From an uncultured Bacilli bacterium (GTDB lineage Bacteria > Bacillota_I > Bacilli_A > RF39 > UBA660): a stretch of 18,079 nucleotides of DNA. The stretch is from positions 1-18,079 of the forward strand of contig CALVRK010000010.1 in the NCBI GenBank assembly GCA_944358565.1, written 5' to 3'. The translations under genes and the position numbers were made by a program. This document shows positions 8,452-15,759 of the stretch, in pieces (within the stretch, counting starts at the first letter, position 1; the number at the start of each line of letters is the position of its first letter). The notes below the pieces were generated by a model, which saw only the letters and a list, made by a program, of their open reading frames with translations, made no database searches and was not told the origin of the DNA.

Positions 8452-8901
8452 ATGGAAGAATATATGGCAGCTATTATAGATGATAATGGTAATATTAATT
8501 ATTTAGGTTATAAATTTAATTACACTTATCATGCACAGTGTTTGATGGATTATGCTTCTAAGAAATATCCTAATATTTCTGGTTTTGATAAAATTGATTA
8601 TATGGATGAACCGAATATGCCAGTTTATTATTTATCACTTTTAAATAATGTTATATTTACAAATGTTTCAGTTGATGATGAAAAAAGAGGTATGCTATAT
8701 TTACCGAAAAAGATGTCTTTAAAACAAATAGATCGTCTTTTAAAATTTGTCGATACGGTTTTAGAGTTTAATATAGTATGGGTGTATGATTTGTCGTTAT
8801 TAGAAGGTATGGTAATTGGAAAAGAAGTAAGTGAAATTCAAAAAGATGATATAGCAAATTTTATTACGAAATCTAATTTAAAAACTGAAAGAAGGATATA
8901 A
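8452..8901 (+). CDS. Uncharacterised array protein, paralogue 4 of 5
   Basis: This 149-residue member is most similar to paralogue 5. The two share YH..CL.(D/E)YA..KYPN, an EP..P(V/I)Y(Y/F)L stretch and LNNV(I/V)(F/Y) strands. Its landmarks are AAIIDDNGNINYLG (6-19), H27, GMLYLP (80-85) followed by MSLKQ, and a late strand VWVYDLS. It begins 4 bases after paralogue 3 and is followed one base later by paralogue 5. It is probably cytoplasmic, with no recognised function. Confidence 0.78.
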   Translation: MEEYMAAIIDDNGNINYLGYKFNYTYHAQCLMDYASKKYPNISGFDKIDYMDEPNMPVYYLSLLNNVIFTNVSVDDEKRGMLYLPKKMSLKQIDRLLKFVDTVLEFNIVWVYDLSLLEGMVIGKEVSEIQKDDIANFITKSNLKTERRI

Positions 8902-8902
8902 G

Positions 8903-9394
8903 ATGGAAAGTATCGATAATTATAAAGCTTTAATAATTAATGGTGTTAATGATAAAAGTAATGATGTAGATGGACATGTAGATTTTGTTGGGCCGATAGG
9001 TGAGTGTGATTATCATATTGATTGTCTTTTAGAATATGCTAGAGAAAAATATCCTAATGTTTCAATTTTTCAAAGAATTACGGATAGATGTGAACCAGAT
9101 GTCCCAATTTATTTTTTAACTTGGCTTAATAATGTTGTATATATTAATATTTCTGGGAATCGAAATGGTAAATATGGTATGTTATTTTTGCCGGATGAAG
9201 TTACTGAAAATCAAATGAAGGCAATATATGAGTTAGTCAAACAAATTTCAAAAGCGCATGTTGATATTGTTTATGATATGGATTTTGATGATGGATTTGT
9301 TATAAGTAAAGAATTTAATTATGAGAGAGGAAAAGCGTTTGAAGAAAGTTTAAATGAGTTTTTTAAGAAATTTAATCAAAAAAAATCTAAATAG
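8903..9394 (+). CDS. Uncharacterised array protein, paralogue 5 of 5
   Basis: This 163-residue protein ends the array. It has a slightly longer N-terminal loop (about 14-27) before the shared landmarks: H38 in YHIDCL, LNNVVYIN (75-82), YGMLFLP (91-97) followed by VTENQ, and a late strand VDIVYDMD. It ends in a lysine-rich tail. Its stop codon forms the end of the left arm of a terminator stem shared with the convergent peptidase gene. No motif identifies an activity. Confidence 0.78.
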   Translation: MESIDNYKALIINGVNDKSNDVDGHVDFVGPIGECDYHIDCLLEYAREKYPNVSIFQRITDRCEPDVPIYFLTWLNNVVYINISGNRNGKYGMLFLPDEVTENQMKAIYELVKQISKAHVDIVYDMDFDDGFVISKEFNYERGKAFEESLNEFFKKFNQKKSK

Positions 9395-9414
9395 TGCTGC
9401 AAAATCTATTTAGA
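9386..9414. terminator. Bidirectional terminator built from two gene ends
   Basis: TCTAAATAG (9386-9394) pairs perfectly with CTATTTAGA (9406-9414) around an 11-base loop, with an A-run before and a T-run after. It can end transcription in both directions. The left arm contains the TAG of paralogue 5, and the right arm contains the TAA of the convergent M23 peptidase. The stem is AT-rich, so efficiency is uncertain. Confidence 0.65.
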
Positions 9415-10141
9415 CTTTTTTTAATTTTCCTTGTTTTAAAAGATTTAACATTTGAATGTTTTGAAAGTATGAACCATGATAATTTTTAATATTATTTGCT
9501 TGGGCTAATTTTTTTCGATAGCTATATGAACTATTGATGCCGATTGATTTTAAAGCATCAACAATTGATCCGTGTTTATAGTTATTGGCATTCAAGTATT
9601 CAGTTTGGGTGTTACTAGATGAAATATTTTCTTCTTGTTTTGGGATTTGTTTTGTATGATTATTTTGGTTTAAATTTTGTGAGGTAGGTATGTTTTCATT
9701 TTGTTTTTCAGTAACACGATTTTCATTTACTTGAGTATTTAAAGATATTATAGGGTTTTCTTTGATATTATCTGAAGCGTGGATTTCTAGGTGCAAGTGC
9801 TTTCCGTAGGCGTTGCCAGTTTCACCAATGGTTCCGATAACACTACCTTTTTCAACATACTGTCCTTTTGATACTTTAATTGAGTCATATTTCATATGCG
9901 CATATAGGGCAGTTTTACCATTATTTTGTTTTATTTTGACATAATTTCCATAAGTGTCTAAACCTTTACTTTTATGGTTTGGACCTTTGATATGATTTAC
10001 GACAGTAGTTACGGTTCCATTTTCTAAGGCAAGAATGTTTGTTTCGCTTCGGTCACTGGCAACAATATCAAGTGCTTTGTGATTTGTATCATACTCATTT
10101 GTAATAATTTCATTCATACTTTCTAATACATGTGTGACCAT
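9410..10141 (-). CDS. M23 (LytM-like) peptidase with C-terminal wall-binding-type module, no signal peptide
   Basis: This 243-residue predicted zinc endopeptidase would act on peptidoglycan cross-bridges. The zinc site is intact: H21 and D25 (HKALD), H82 (AHM) and H115-x-H117 (HLHLEIH). An Asn/Gln-rich linker follows at about 129-175. A C-terminal module (about 178-243, GSIVDALKSIGI...NLLKQGKL) resembles short repeats found at the ends of phage and bacterial lysins, a resemblance recalled rather than searched. No signal peptide or membrane segment is present. An in-frame TAA lies 6 bases upstream of the ATG, so the start cannot move upstream. The nearest good ribosome binding site, GGGAGG, is unusually far (about 16 bases). 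Export may be holin-like or by lysis. Confidence 0.82.
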   Translation of the reverse strand: MVTHVLESMNEIITNEYDTNHKALDIVASDRSETNILALENGTVTTVVNHIKGPNHKSKGLDTYGNYVKIKQNNGKTALYAHMKYDSIKVSKGQYVEKGSVIGTIGETGNAYGKHLHLEIHASDNIKENPIISLNTQVNENRVTEKQNENIPTSQNLNQNNHTKQIPKQEENISSSNTQTEYLNANNYKHGSIVDALKSIGINSSYSYRKKLAQANNIKNYHGSYFQNIQMLNLLKQGKLKKV

Positions 10142-10209
10142 CTTTTAGGACTATTCACCTCCCTTCATAGATTAATATACGGCGCGCAATAACACTTTTC
10201 CTTCTTTTT

Positions 10210-10240
10210 TTGAAAAAAATTTAAAAAAATTTGATATAAT
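10210..10240 (+). promoter_or_regulatory. Probable promoter of pcrA
   Basis: TTGAAA (10210-10215) and a perfect TATAAT (10235-10240) are separated by 19 bases, slightly long. A GGTGGTGA ribosome binding site at 10251-10258 precedes the ATG at 10265. Confidence 0.5.
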
Positions 10241-10264
10241 GTTGGTATGTGGTGGTGATAGTAA

Positions 10265-12340
10265 ATGGACTTAAGCACATTAAATGATAAACAAAAAGAA
10301 GCTGTTAAGTGGCCTGACGGTCCTTTACTAGTTTTAGCGGGAGCAGGAAGTGGGAAGACAAGAGTTTTAACAACTAAACTAGCTTATTTAGTTAATGAAA
10401 AAGAAGTTAATCCTTATAATATACTTGCTATTACGTTTACTAATAAAGCTGCTAAAGAGATGAAGGAAAGGGCATTTAAGATGTTAGGGTCTGATGCTTA
10501 TAAGATGCAGATATCGACGTTTCATTCATTGGGTTTACTTTTAATTAGAGAAAATTATGATAAACTTGGTTTTGATAAAAATTTTACAATTTTAGATAGC
10601 GATGATAGTTTAACGATTATTAAGAAAATTTTAAAGGAGATGAATTTAGATCCTAAGGTTTACAATCCAAGAGCTATTAGAAATAAAATAAGTAGTGCGA
10701 AAAATGAGCTTATGGATAGTAATTATTATAGTAGGTTTGCAAATTCAGAATATGAGGAAATAGTATTGGAAGTTTTTAGAAAATATGAAAAAAAGGTTTT
10801 TAAAAATAATTCAATGGATTTTGATGATTTGTTATTACTTCCGATTAAGTTATTTAAAAAGTTTCCAGAGGTTTTAGAAAAGTATCAAGAGAGATTTAAA
10901 TATATATTAGTAGATGAATATCAAGATACTAATGAGGCACAGTATATATTGATTAAGATGCTTAGTAAAAAATATAAAAATATATGTGTTGTTGGTGATT
11001 TAGATCAATCAATATATGGATTTAGAGGGGCTAATTTTAGAAATATATTAAATTTTGAGAAAGATTATCCAGATGCGAAGGTTATTCCACTTGAAGAAAA
11101 TTATCGTTCGACAGGAAATATTTTAAATGTTGCGAATGATATTATTAAACACAATAAACAGCGAAAAGAGAAGAATTTATGGACTAAAAATGATGATGGC
11201 ACTAAGATAAGATATCACCGAGCTTACGATGAGAAAGATGAAGCAAATTATGTGATGGAAAAGATAAAAAAATTAATTATTAGCGGAGAAGAAAAGTCTA
11301 ATATTGCTGTTTTATATAGAACTAATGCACAGTCACGTAATATGGAAGAAGCTTTACTTAGAGAAAATATCCCTTATAAAGTAGTTGGAAGTTTTTATTT
11401 CTATAACCGAAAAGAAATTAAGGATTTAATTAGTTATTTAAAACTTATTTATAACTCTAATGATGATGTTAGTTTGATGAGGGTTATAAATGTACCTAAA
11501 AGACAAATTGGACCTAAAACGATAGAAAATTTGGCTACTAAAGCTTTAGATAAAGGTGTATCTTTATATGAGGCTATTGATAGTGGTAAAGAGCTTGAGT
11601 TTAAAAAATTAATTGAAAGAATAAAACAAGAAAGCGAAAACATGTCACTTACAGAGTTAGTTGAATTTATTTTAACTAAATCTGGTATGAGAAGGGAACT
11701 TGAAAATTCTAAGACTTTGGAGGCTGAAGTTAGACTTGAGAATTTAGAAGAATTTAAGTCAATTACGAAAAATTTTGAAGAGAATAACGGTGTTATTTCA
11801 TTAGAAGAGTTTTTACTTGAAATAAGTTTAGTTTCTGATATGGAGGAACATAAAAATAACAATGATGTAGTGACTTTAATGACAATTCATTCGGCTAAAG
11901 GATTAGAGTTTGATCACGTATTTATTATTGGTTTAGAAGAAGGTTTATTTCCTCATTCTAATTGTCTAGATAGTCCAGATGAAATAGAGGAGGAAAGACG
12001 TCTTTGCTATGTGGCTGTGACTAGGGCTAGAAAGACGCTTACTTTAGTAAATGCGAGTAGAAGGATGCTTTATGGAAATACAAATTGTAATCCACCAAGT
12101 AGGTTTATTGCTGAAATTAATGAAGAATATTTAGAAAAGGATGTTAAAGAAGATATTAAGTTTAATAAGGAAGAGATGATAGATAAAATGGCTGAATATA
12201 ATGTGGGTGATCATGTTATTCATGATATTTATGGTGAAGGTGTGATTGTGGCTTTAGGTTCAGTTTTATCAATTGCTTTTAATCATCCTTATGGAATAAT
12301 AAAAATAATGAAAGGTCATAAAAGTATTAGAAAGGTATAG
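10265..12340 (+). CDS. pcrA: ATP-dependent DNA helicase PcrA (UvrD/Rep family)
   Basis: This is a 691-residue superfamily 1A 3'-5' helicase for DNA repair, plasmid replication and removal of stalled complexes. Motifs in order: Q motif LNDKQKEAV, Walker A AGAGSGKT (25-32), motif Ia TFTNKAAKEM, Walker B DEYQDT (from 217), GDLDQSIYGFRGA, motif IV ENYRSTGNI, motif V TIHSAKGLEFD, and motif VI YVAVTRARKTL near 582. The last 47 residues (GDHVIHDIYGEGVIVALGS) match the Tudor-like tail through which PcrA contacts RNA polymerase. The protein is slightly shorter than typical PcrA, mainly in the linker before that tail. It heads a run of four plus-strand genes ending in ligA, echoing the common pcrA-ligA pairing of Bacillota. 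Confidence 0.96.
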   Translation: MDLSTLNDKQKEAVKWPDGPLLVLAGAGSGKTRVLTTKLAYLVNEKEVNPYNILAITFTNKAAKEMKERAFKMLGSDAYKMQISTFHSLGLLLIRENYDKLGFDKNFTILDSDDSLTIIKKILKEMNLDPKVYNPRAIRNKISSAKNELMDSNYYSRFANSEYEEIVLEVFRKYEKKVFKNNSMDFDDLLLLPIKLFKKFPEVLEKYQERFKYILVDEYQDTNEAQYILIKMLSKKYKNICVVGDLDQSIYGFRGANFRNILNFEKDYPDAKVIPLEENYRSTGNILNVANDIIKHNKQRKEKNLWTKNDDGTKIRYHRAYDEKDEANYVMEKIKKLIISGEEKSNIAVLYRTNAQSRNMEEALLRENIPYKVVGSFYFYNRKEIKDLISYLKLIYNSNDDVSLMRVINVPKRQIGPKTIENLATKALDKGVSLYEAIDSGKELEFKKLIERIKQESENMSLTELVEFILTKSGMRRELENSKTLEAEVRLENLEEFKSITKNFEENNGVISLEEFLLEISLVSDMEEHKNNNDVVTLMTIHSAKGLEFDHVFIIGLEEGLFPHSNCLDSPDEIEEERRLCYVAVTRARKTLTLVNASRRMLYGNTNCNPPSRFIAEINEEYLEKDVKEDIKFNKEEMIDKMAEYNVGDHVIHDIYGEGVIVALGSVLSIAFNHPYGIIKIMKGHKSIRKV

Positions 12341-12348
12341 GTGATTTT

Positions 12349-12510
12349 ATGAGAATGTTATCAATTATTGATTCTATTAATGAATTTATTGAGCCAGCTA
12401 AAGCTTGGCTTGAAGAGAATCATAATAATCCATTTATGTGGTTAGCATTTGTTTTAATAGGTATTGCAGTTTTCGCACTTACTTATGGGGCACTTAATAA
12501 AAATAATTAA
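12349..12510 (+). CDS. Small single-pass membrane protein, 53 residues
   Basis: This short gene lies in the gap after pcrA. It starts at an ATG behind AGGTGA and ends at TAA, 8 bases after the pcrA stop and 14 bases before the next start codon, so it is probably co-transcribed. The product has an amphipathic, acidic N-terminal half (IDSINEFIEPAKAWLEEN), then a hydrophobic helix (about residues 29-46, FMWLAFVLIGIAVFALTY) and a short polar tail. I do not recognise it. Good ribosome binding site, spacing and composition argue it is real. Confidence 0.7.
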   Translation: MRMLSIIDSINEFIEPAKAWLEENHNNPFMWLAFVLIGIAVFALTYGALNKNN

Positions 12511-12524
12511 TAGGAGGTATTGTT

Positions 12525-13448
12525 TTGGATTATATTTTAGTAGTTATGGCGGCTGGCATGGGAAGTAGATATGGTTCACTTAAGCAGATGGATCCAGTAG
12601 GACCAAATGGTGAGTTTATTATCGATTATTCAGTTTACGATGCTATTAAAGCTGGTTTTAATAAGGTGGTTTTTATTATTAGAAAAGATTTTTATGATGA
12701 TTTTAGGGAGACAATTGGAAAGAGGATAGAAGATAAAATTAAAGTTGAATACGCTTTTCAAGAACTTACAGATTTACCTAATGGGTATGAATGTCCTAAG
12801 TCAAGAGTTAAACCTTGGGGAACTGGGGCAGCCATTTATAGTGCGAGAGATTTGATTAATGGATCTTTTGCGATTATAAATGCAGATGATTTTTATGGTG
12901 CTGATGCATATAAGGTTTTATTTGATTATGTTAAAAATAATACAAATGAAAATGAAGGACTTGCATTGTGTTATGAAGTAGGTAATACTTTGTCTAAAAA
13001 TGGAAGTGTTAAAAGAGGCATTGCTATTGCTAAAGATGGCAATTTAATGGGAATTAAAGAAAGTAAAATAGAGGCACATGATGGTTATGTTATAGCTAAA
13101 CCATTAGATGGAAGTGCTGAATTTGAAACCTCTTTAGATACTTTAGTTACGGTCAATTTATTTGGATTTACATCTGAAATAAAAGATATTATTGTGGACA
13201 ATTTTGCTAAGTTTTTAGATGATAATATTGGTAAGTTAGATAGCGAATATTTAGTACCTGATATTATTAATAGTGAGATTGAAGCTGGTAATATTTGTTT
13301 TAAAGTAAAAGGAACTAATTCTAAATGGCATGGTGTAACTTATAGAGAAGATAAAGATGAGTTAGTAGAGGCTATCAATGAATATATTAAAGAAGGTGTT
13401 TATCCAGAAAGATTATTTGAAAGTGGTAAAATACTTTGTAAAAAATAA
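12525..13448 (+). CDS. Nucleotidyltransferase (sugar-phosphate NTP-transferase family)
   Basis: This 307-residue enzyme belongs to the GT-A-like NTP transferase superfamily, which joins NTPs to sugar or alcohol phosphates for wall, teichoic acid or polysaccharide precursors. The signature loop AAGMGSRYGSLKQ (9-21) binds the nucleotide. PWGTGAA (97-103) and the metal-site aspartates in INADDFYG (121-122) follow. The C-terminus (WHGVTYREDKDEL) is typical of the uncharacterised NTP-transferase group rather than GalU or GlmU. The start is a TTG at 12525, fixed by a perfect AGGAGG 7 bases upstream. The actual substrate is not deducible, and no partner kinase or transferase lies beside it. Confidence 0.85.
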   Translation: MDYILVVMAAGMGSRYGSLKQMDPVGPNGEFIIDYSVYDAIKAGFNKVVFIIRKDFYDDFRETIGKRIEDKIKVEYAFQELTDLPNGYECPKSRVKPWGTGAAIYSARDLINGSFAIINADDFYGADAYKVLFDYVKNNTNENEGLALCYEVGNTLSKNGSVKRGIAIAKDGNLMGIKESKIEAHDGYVIAKPLDGSAEFETSLDTLVTVNLFGFTSEIKDIIVDNFAKFLDDNIGKLDSEYLVPDIINSEIEAGNICFKVKGTNSKWHGVTYREDKDELVEAINEYIKEGVYPERLFESGKILCKK

Positions 13449-13480
13449 AAATATTGGTAATTTTATTTACTGATATTTTT
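13447..13480 (+). terminator. AT-rich hairpin terminator after the nucleotidyltransferase
   Basis: AAAAATATTGGTAA (13447-13460) pairs over 14 bases, with two G-T wobbles, to TTACTGATATTTTT (13467-13480) around a TTTTAT loop; T-rich sequence follows. It overlaps the stop codon. The weak AU pairing makes strength uncertain, but it fits with ligA having its own promoter. Confidence 0.5.
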
Positions 13481-13514
13481 CGTTTTGTTATTTTTTAAAA
13501 TTTTATTTTAAGAA

Positions 13515-13543
13515 TTGAAGTTTATTTAGTTATTTTATATAAT
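13515..13543 (+). promoter_or_regulatory. Promoter of ligA
   Basis: TTGAAG (13515-13520) and TATAAT (13538-13543) are spaced exactly 17 bases apart. The expected transcription start, near 13550, lies only about 10 bases before the ATG, so the mRNA leader would be very short and barely include the GGTGA ribosome binding site. Confidence 0.65.
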
Positions 13544-13559
13544 ATTATTGGTGAAAAAT

Positions 13560-15533
13560 ATGATAGAAAAAAGAATAGCAGAACTTACAGAAATTATTAA
13601 TAAAGCAAACCATGATTATTATGTGAATGATAATCCAACAATTACAGACCAAGAATATGATAGATATATGGAAGAGCTTATGAGGTTAGAGGAAGCTCAT
13701 CCTGAATTTAAGAAGATAGATTCACCAACTCAAAGGGTTGGTAGTGAAGTTATTTCATCATTTAAAAAGGTTAGACATGAAATTCCAATGTTATCACTTG
13801 GAGATATTTTTAACGAAGAAGAGATAATTGATTTTGATGAGAAGGTTAAGAAAGTAGTACCACATCCTAAATACGTTGCAGAACTTAAAATGGATGGTTT
13901 ATCTGTTTCACTTTTATATAAAAATGGTGAATTAGTTCGGGCAGCTACGCGAGGAGACGGGGTAACTGGTGAAGATATTACGCATAATGCGAAGACGATT
14001 AAAGATATTCCACTTAAGATAAAAAAGCCGATTGATATTGAAGTTCGCGGGGAAATTTATATGAGTAAAGCTTCTTTTAAAAAGTTAAATGAGAATGGAG
14101 CTAATTTTGCCAATCCTCGTAATGCGGCTGCTGGAAGTGTGAGGCAGTTAGATTCTAAAGTGGCAGCAAGCCGTAATTTATCTTGTTTTATTTACCATTT
14201 ACCTGATCCAGAGGATTATAATATTTATACACATCACGATGCACTTAATTTTATGGGTGAACTTGGTTTTGTGATTAATCCAAATAATCGAATAGTGAAT
14301 AATATTAATGAGTTAATGGAATATGTTAGTGAATATACCAAGATAAGACCTACTTTACCTTATGAGATTGATGGTATAGTTATTAAAGTTGATGATTTAA
14401 ATGATCAAAAGAGATTAGGATATACTGCGAGATGTCCAAAATGGGCGATAGCTTATAAGTTTCCAGCGGAAGAGGTTTTAACTAGAGTTAAAGATATTAT
14501 TTGTACGGTTGGAAGAACAGGGCAAGTAACACCTAGTGCGATTTTGGAACCAGTGCGTGTTATGGGTTCTTTGATTTCTAAAGCAACACTTCACAATGAG
14601 GATTATATTTTAAGTAAAGATATAAGGATCGGTGATATTGTTGCAATTAAGAAAGCGGGAGATGTTATTCCAGAGGTTGTTAAACCGATTGTGGAAAGAA
14701 GAAATGGCACTGAGAGAAAATTTAATATGGTGGAAAAGTGTCCGATATGTGGAGAAAAGCTTACTAGAAAAGAGGATGAAGCCGCTTATTATTGTTTGAA
14801 TGAACACTGCCCAGCTAGAAAACAAGAGAAATTATTCCATTTTACGTCTCGTCATGCGATGAATATTATTGGTTTTGGGGATAGAATAATCGAAGATTTT
14901 TATAATTTAGGCTATTTGAAAGATGATGATGATTTTTATCATTTATATGAACATAAAGAAGAGCTAAAAGAGCTTGAAGGCTTTGGAGAAAAAAGTATTG
15001 AAAAGTTATTAGATGAGATAGATAAAAGTAAAAATAATTCTTTAGAAAGATTATTATTTGGACTTTCTATTCGTCATGTGGGTACTAAAACAGCTGATAT
15101 ACTTGCTAGAGAGTTTAAGAATATGGATAATTTGATGAAGGCTAGTTTTGATGATTTAGCTAGTATTAAAGATATTGGAAATATTATAGCTAAAAGTGTT
15201 TATGATTTTTTTAAAGATGAAAATAATATTAATTTAATTAATAAGCTTAAGGAAGATGGAGTTAATATGAGTTATCTTAAAGAGGTTAGTACAGAAGAGA
15301 CTATGTTTACTGGTAAGACTTTTGTATTAACTGGCTCTTTAGAAAGATTTACTCGCGATGAAGCTAAAATAAGAATAGAAGAGTTAGGTGGTACTGTAAG
15401 CAGTAGTGTTAGTAAGAAAACTAGTGTAGTTATTGCCGGAGCAGAAGCAGGTAGTAAACTTACTAAAGCTAAAGATTTAGGTATTACTATTTGGGATGAA
15501 GAAGAGTTTTTAAATAATTTATATAAGTATTAA
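13560..15533 (+). CDS. ligA: NAD-dependent DNA ligase LigA
   Basis: This is a 657-residue ligase that seals nicks during replication and repair. The N-terminal Ia domain (YYVNDNPTITDQEYD) binds NAD. The adenylated lysine is K110 in AELKMDG. An OB fold follows, then a four-cysteine zinc finger (CPIC...C...C), helix-hairpin-helix repeats (ELEGFGEKSIEKL, LASIKDIG) and a C-terminal BRCT domain (FTGKTFVLTGSLERFTRDEA onward). The length is normal. An in-frame TTG at 13548 and GTG at 13551 would add 3-4 residues; the ATG at 13560 is preferred because GGTGA at 13550-13554 is correctly placed and the family begins at this point. It closes the pcrA-to-ligA block. Confidence 0.96.
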   Translation: MIEKRIAELTEIINKANHDYYVNDNPTITDQEYDRYMEELMRLEEAHPEFKKIDSPTQRVGSEVISSFKKVRHEIPMLSLGDIFNEEEIIDFDEKVKKVVPHPKYVAELKMDGLSVSLLYKNGELVRAATRGDGVTGEDITHNAKTIKDIPLKIKKPIDIEVRGEIYMSKASFKKLNENGANFANPRNAAAGSVRQLDSKVAASRNLSCFIYHLPDPEDYNIYTHHDALNFMGELGFVINPNNRIVNNINELMEYVSEYTKIRPTLPYEIDGIVIKVDDLNDQKRLGYTARCPKWAIAYKFPAEEVLTRVKDIICTVGRTGQVTPSAILEPVRVMGSLISKATLHNEDYILSKDIRIGDIVAIKKAGDVIPEVVKPIVERRNGTERKFNMVEKCPICGEKLTRKEDEAAYYCLNEHCPARKQEKLFHFTSRHAMNIIGFGDRIIEDFYNLGYLKDDDDFYHLYEHKEELKELEGFGEKSIEKLLDEIDKSKNNSLERLLFGLSIRHVGTKTADILAREFKNMDNLMKASFDDLASIKDIGNIIAKSVYDFFKDENNINLINKLKEDGVNMSYLKEVSTEETMFTGKTFVLTGSLERFTRDEAKIRIEELGGTVSSSVSKKTSVVIAGAEAGSKLTKAKDLGITIWDEEEFLNNLYKY

Positions 15534-15628
15534 AATATTTTTATTTTTTTATGAAAAAAAAAAAATAAAAAATAAATATAAAAAAAATGATTTTTCAAAA
15601 ATATTACTTGTTTTTTTTTTTTTTTTTT
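15534..15628. repeat. Homopolymeric A/T tract region ending in an 18-T run
   Basis: This spacer is almost pure A and T. It includes a run of 12 A (15554-15565), other A-runs, and 18 consecutive T at 15611-15628. T-rich and A-rich parts could fold into an AU-only hairpin acting as a weak ligA terminator. The T18 run is long enough to slip during replication. It lies about 45 bases upstream of the next gene's promoter. Confidence 0.7.
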
Positions 15629-15672
15629 GATAAAGTAGTTATGTAAAGTAAAAGTAGGATAATGAATAATTG

Positions 15673-15701
15673 TTGTTTTATGTTTAAAAATGTTTTATAA
15701 T
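15673..15701 (+). promoter_or_regulatory. Promoter of the second surface protein
   Basis: TTGTTT (15673-15678) and TATAAT (15696-15701) are separated by 17 bases. AAGGAG at 15745-15750 is the ribosome binding site for the ATG at 15760. The AT tracts further upstream could act as an UP element. Confidence 0.65.
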
Positions 15702-15759
15702 TAAAATGTAGAATAGAAAAAAATAATTTATTCATAATAGTAGTAAGGAGAAATGAAAA

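Noticed and set aside
7053..9394. SUKH/SMI1-type immunity proteins
   Set aside because: Tandem paralogues suggested polyimmunity, but the conserved landmarks do not match SUKH motifs and no toxin gene is adjacent.
13548..13559. TTG or GTG as the ligA start
   Set aside because: They would lie on or before the GGTGA ribosome binding site; the ATG at 13560 is correctly spaced and matches the family N-terminus. Kept only as an alternative in view of the short leader.
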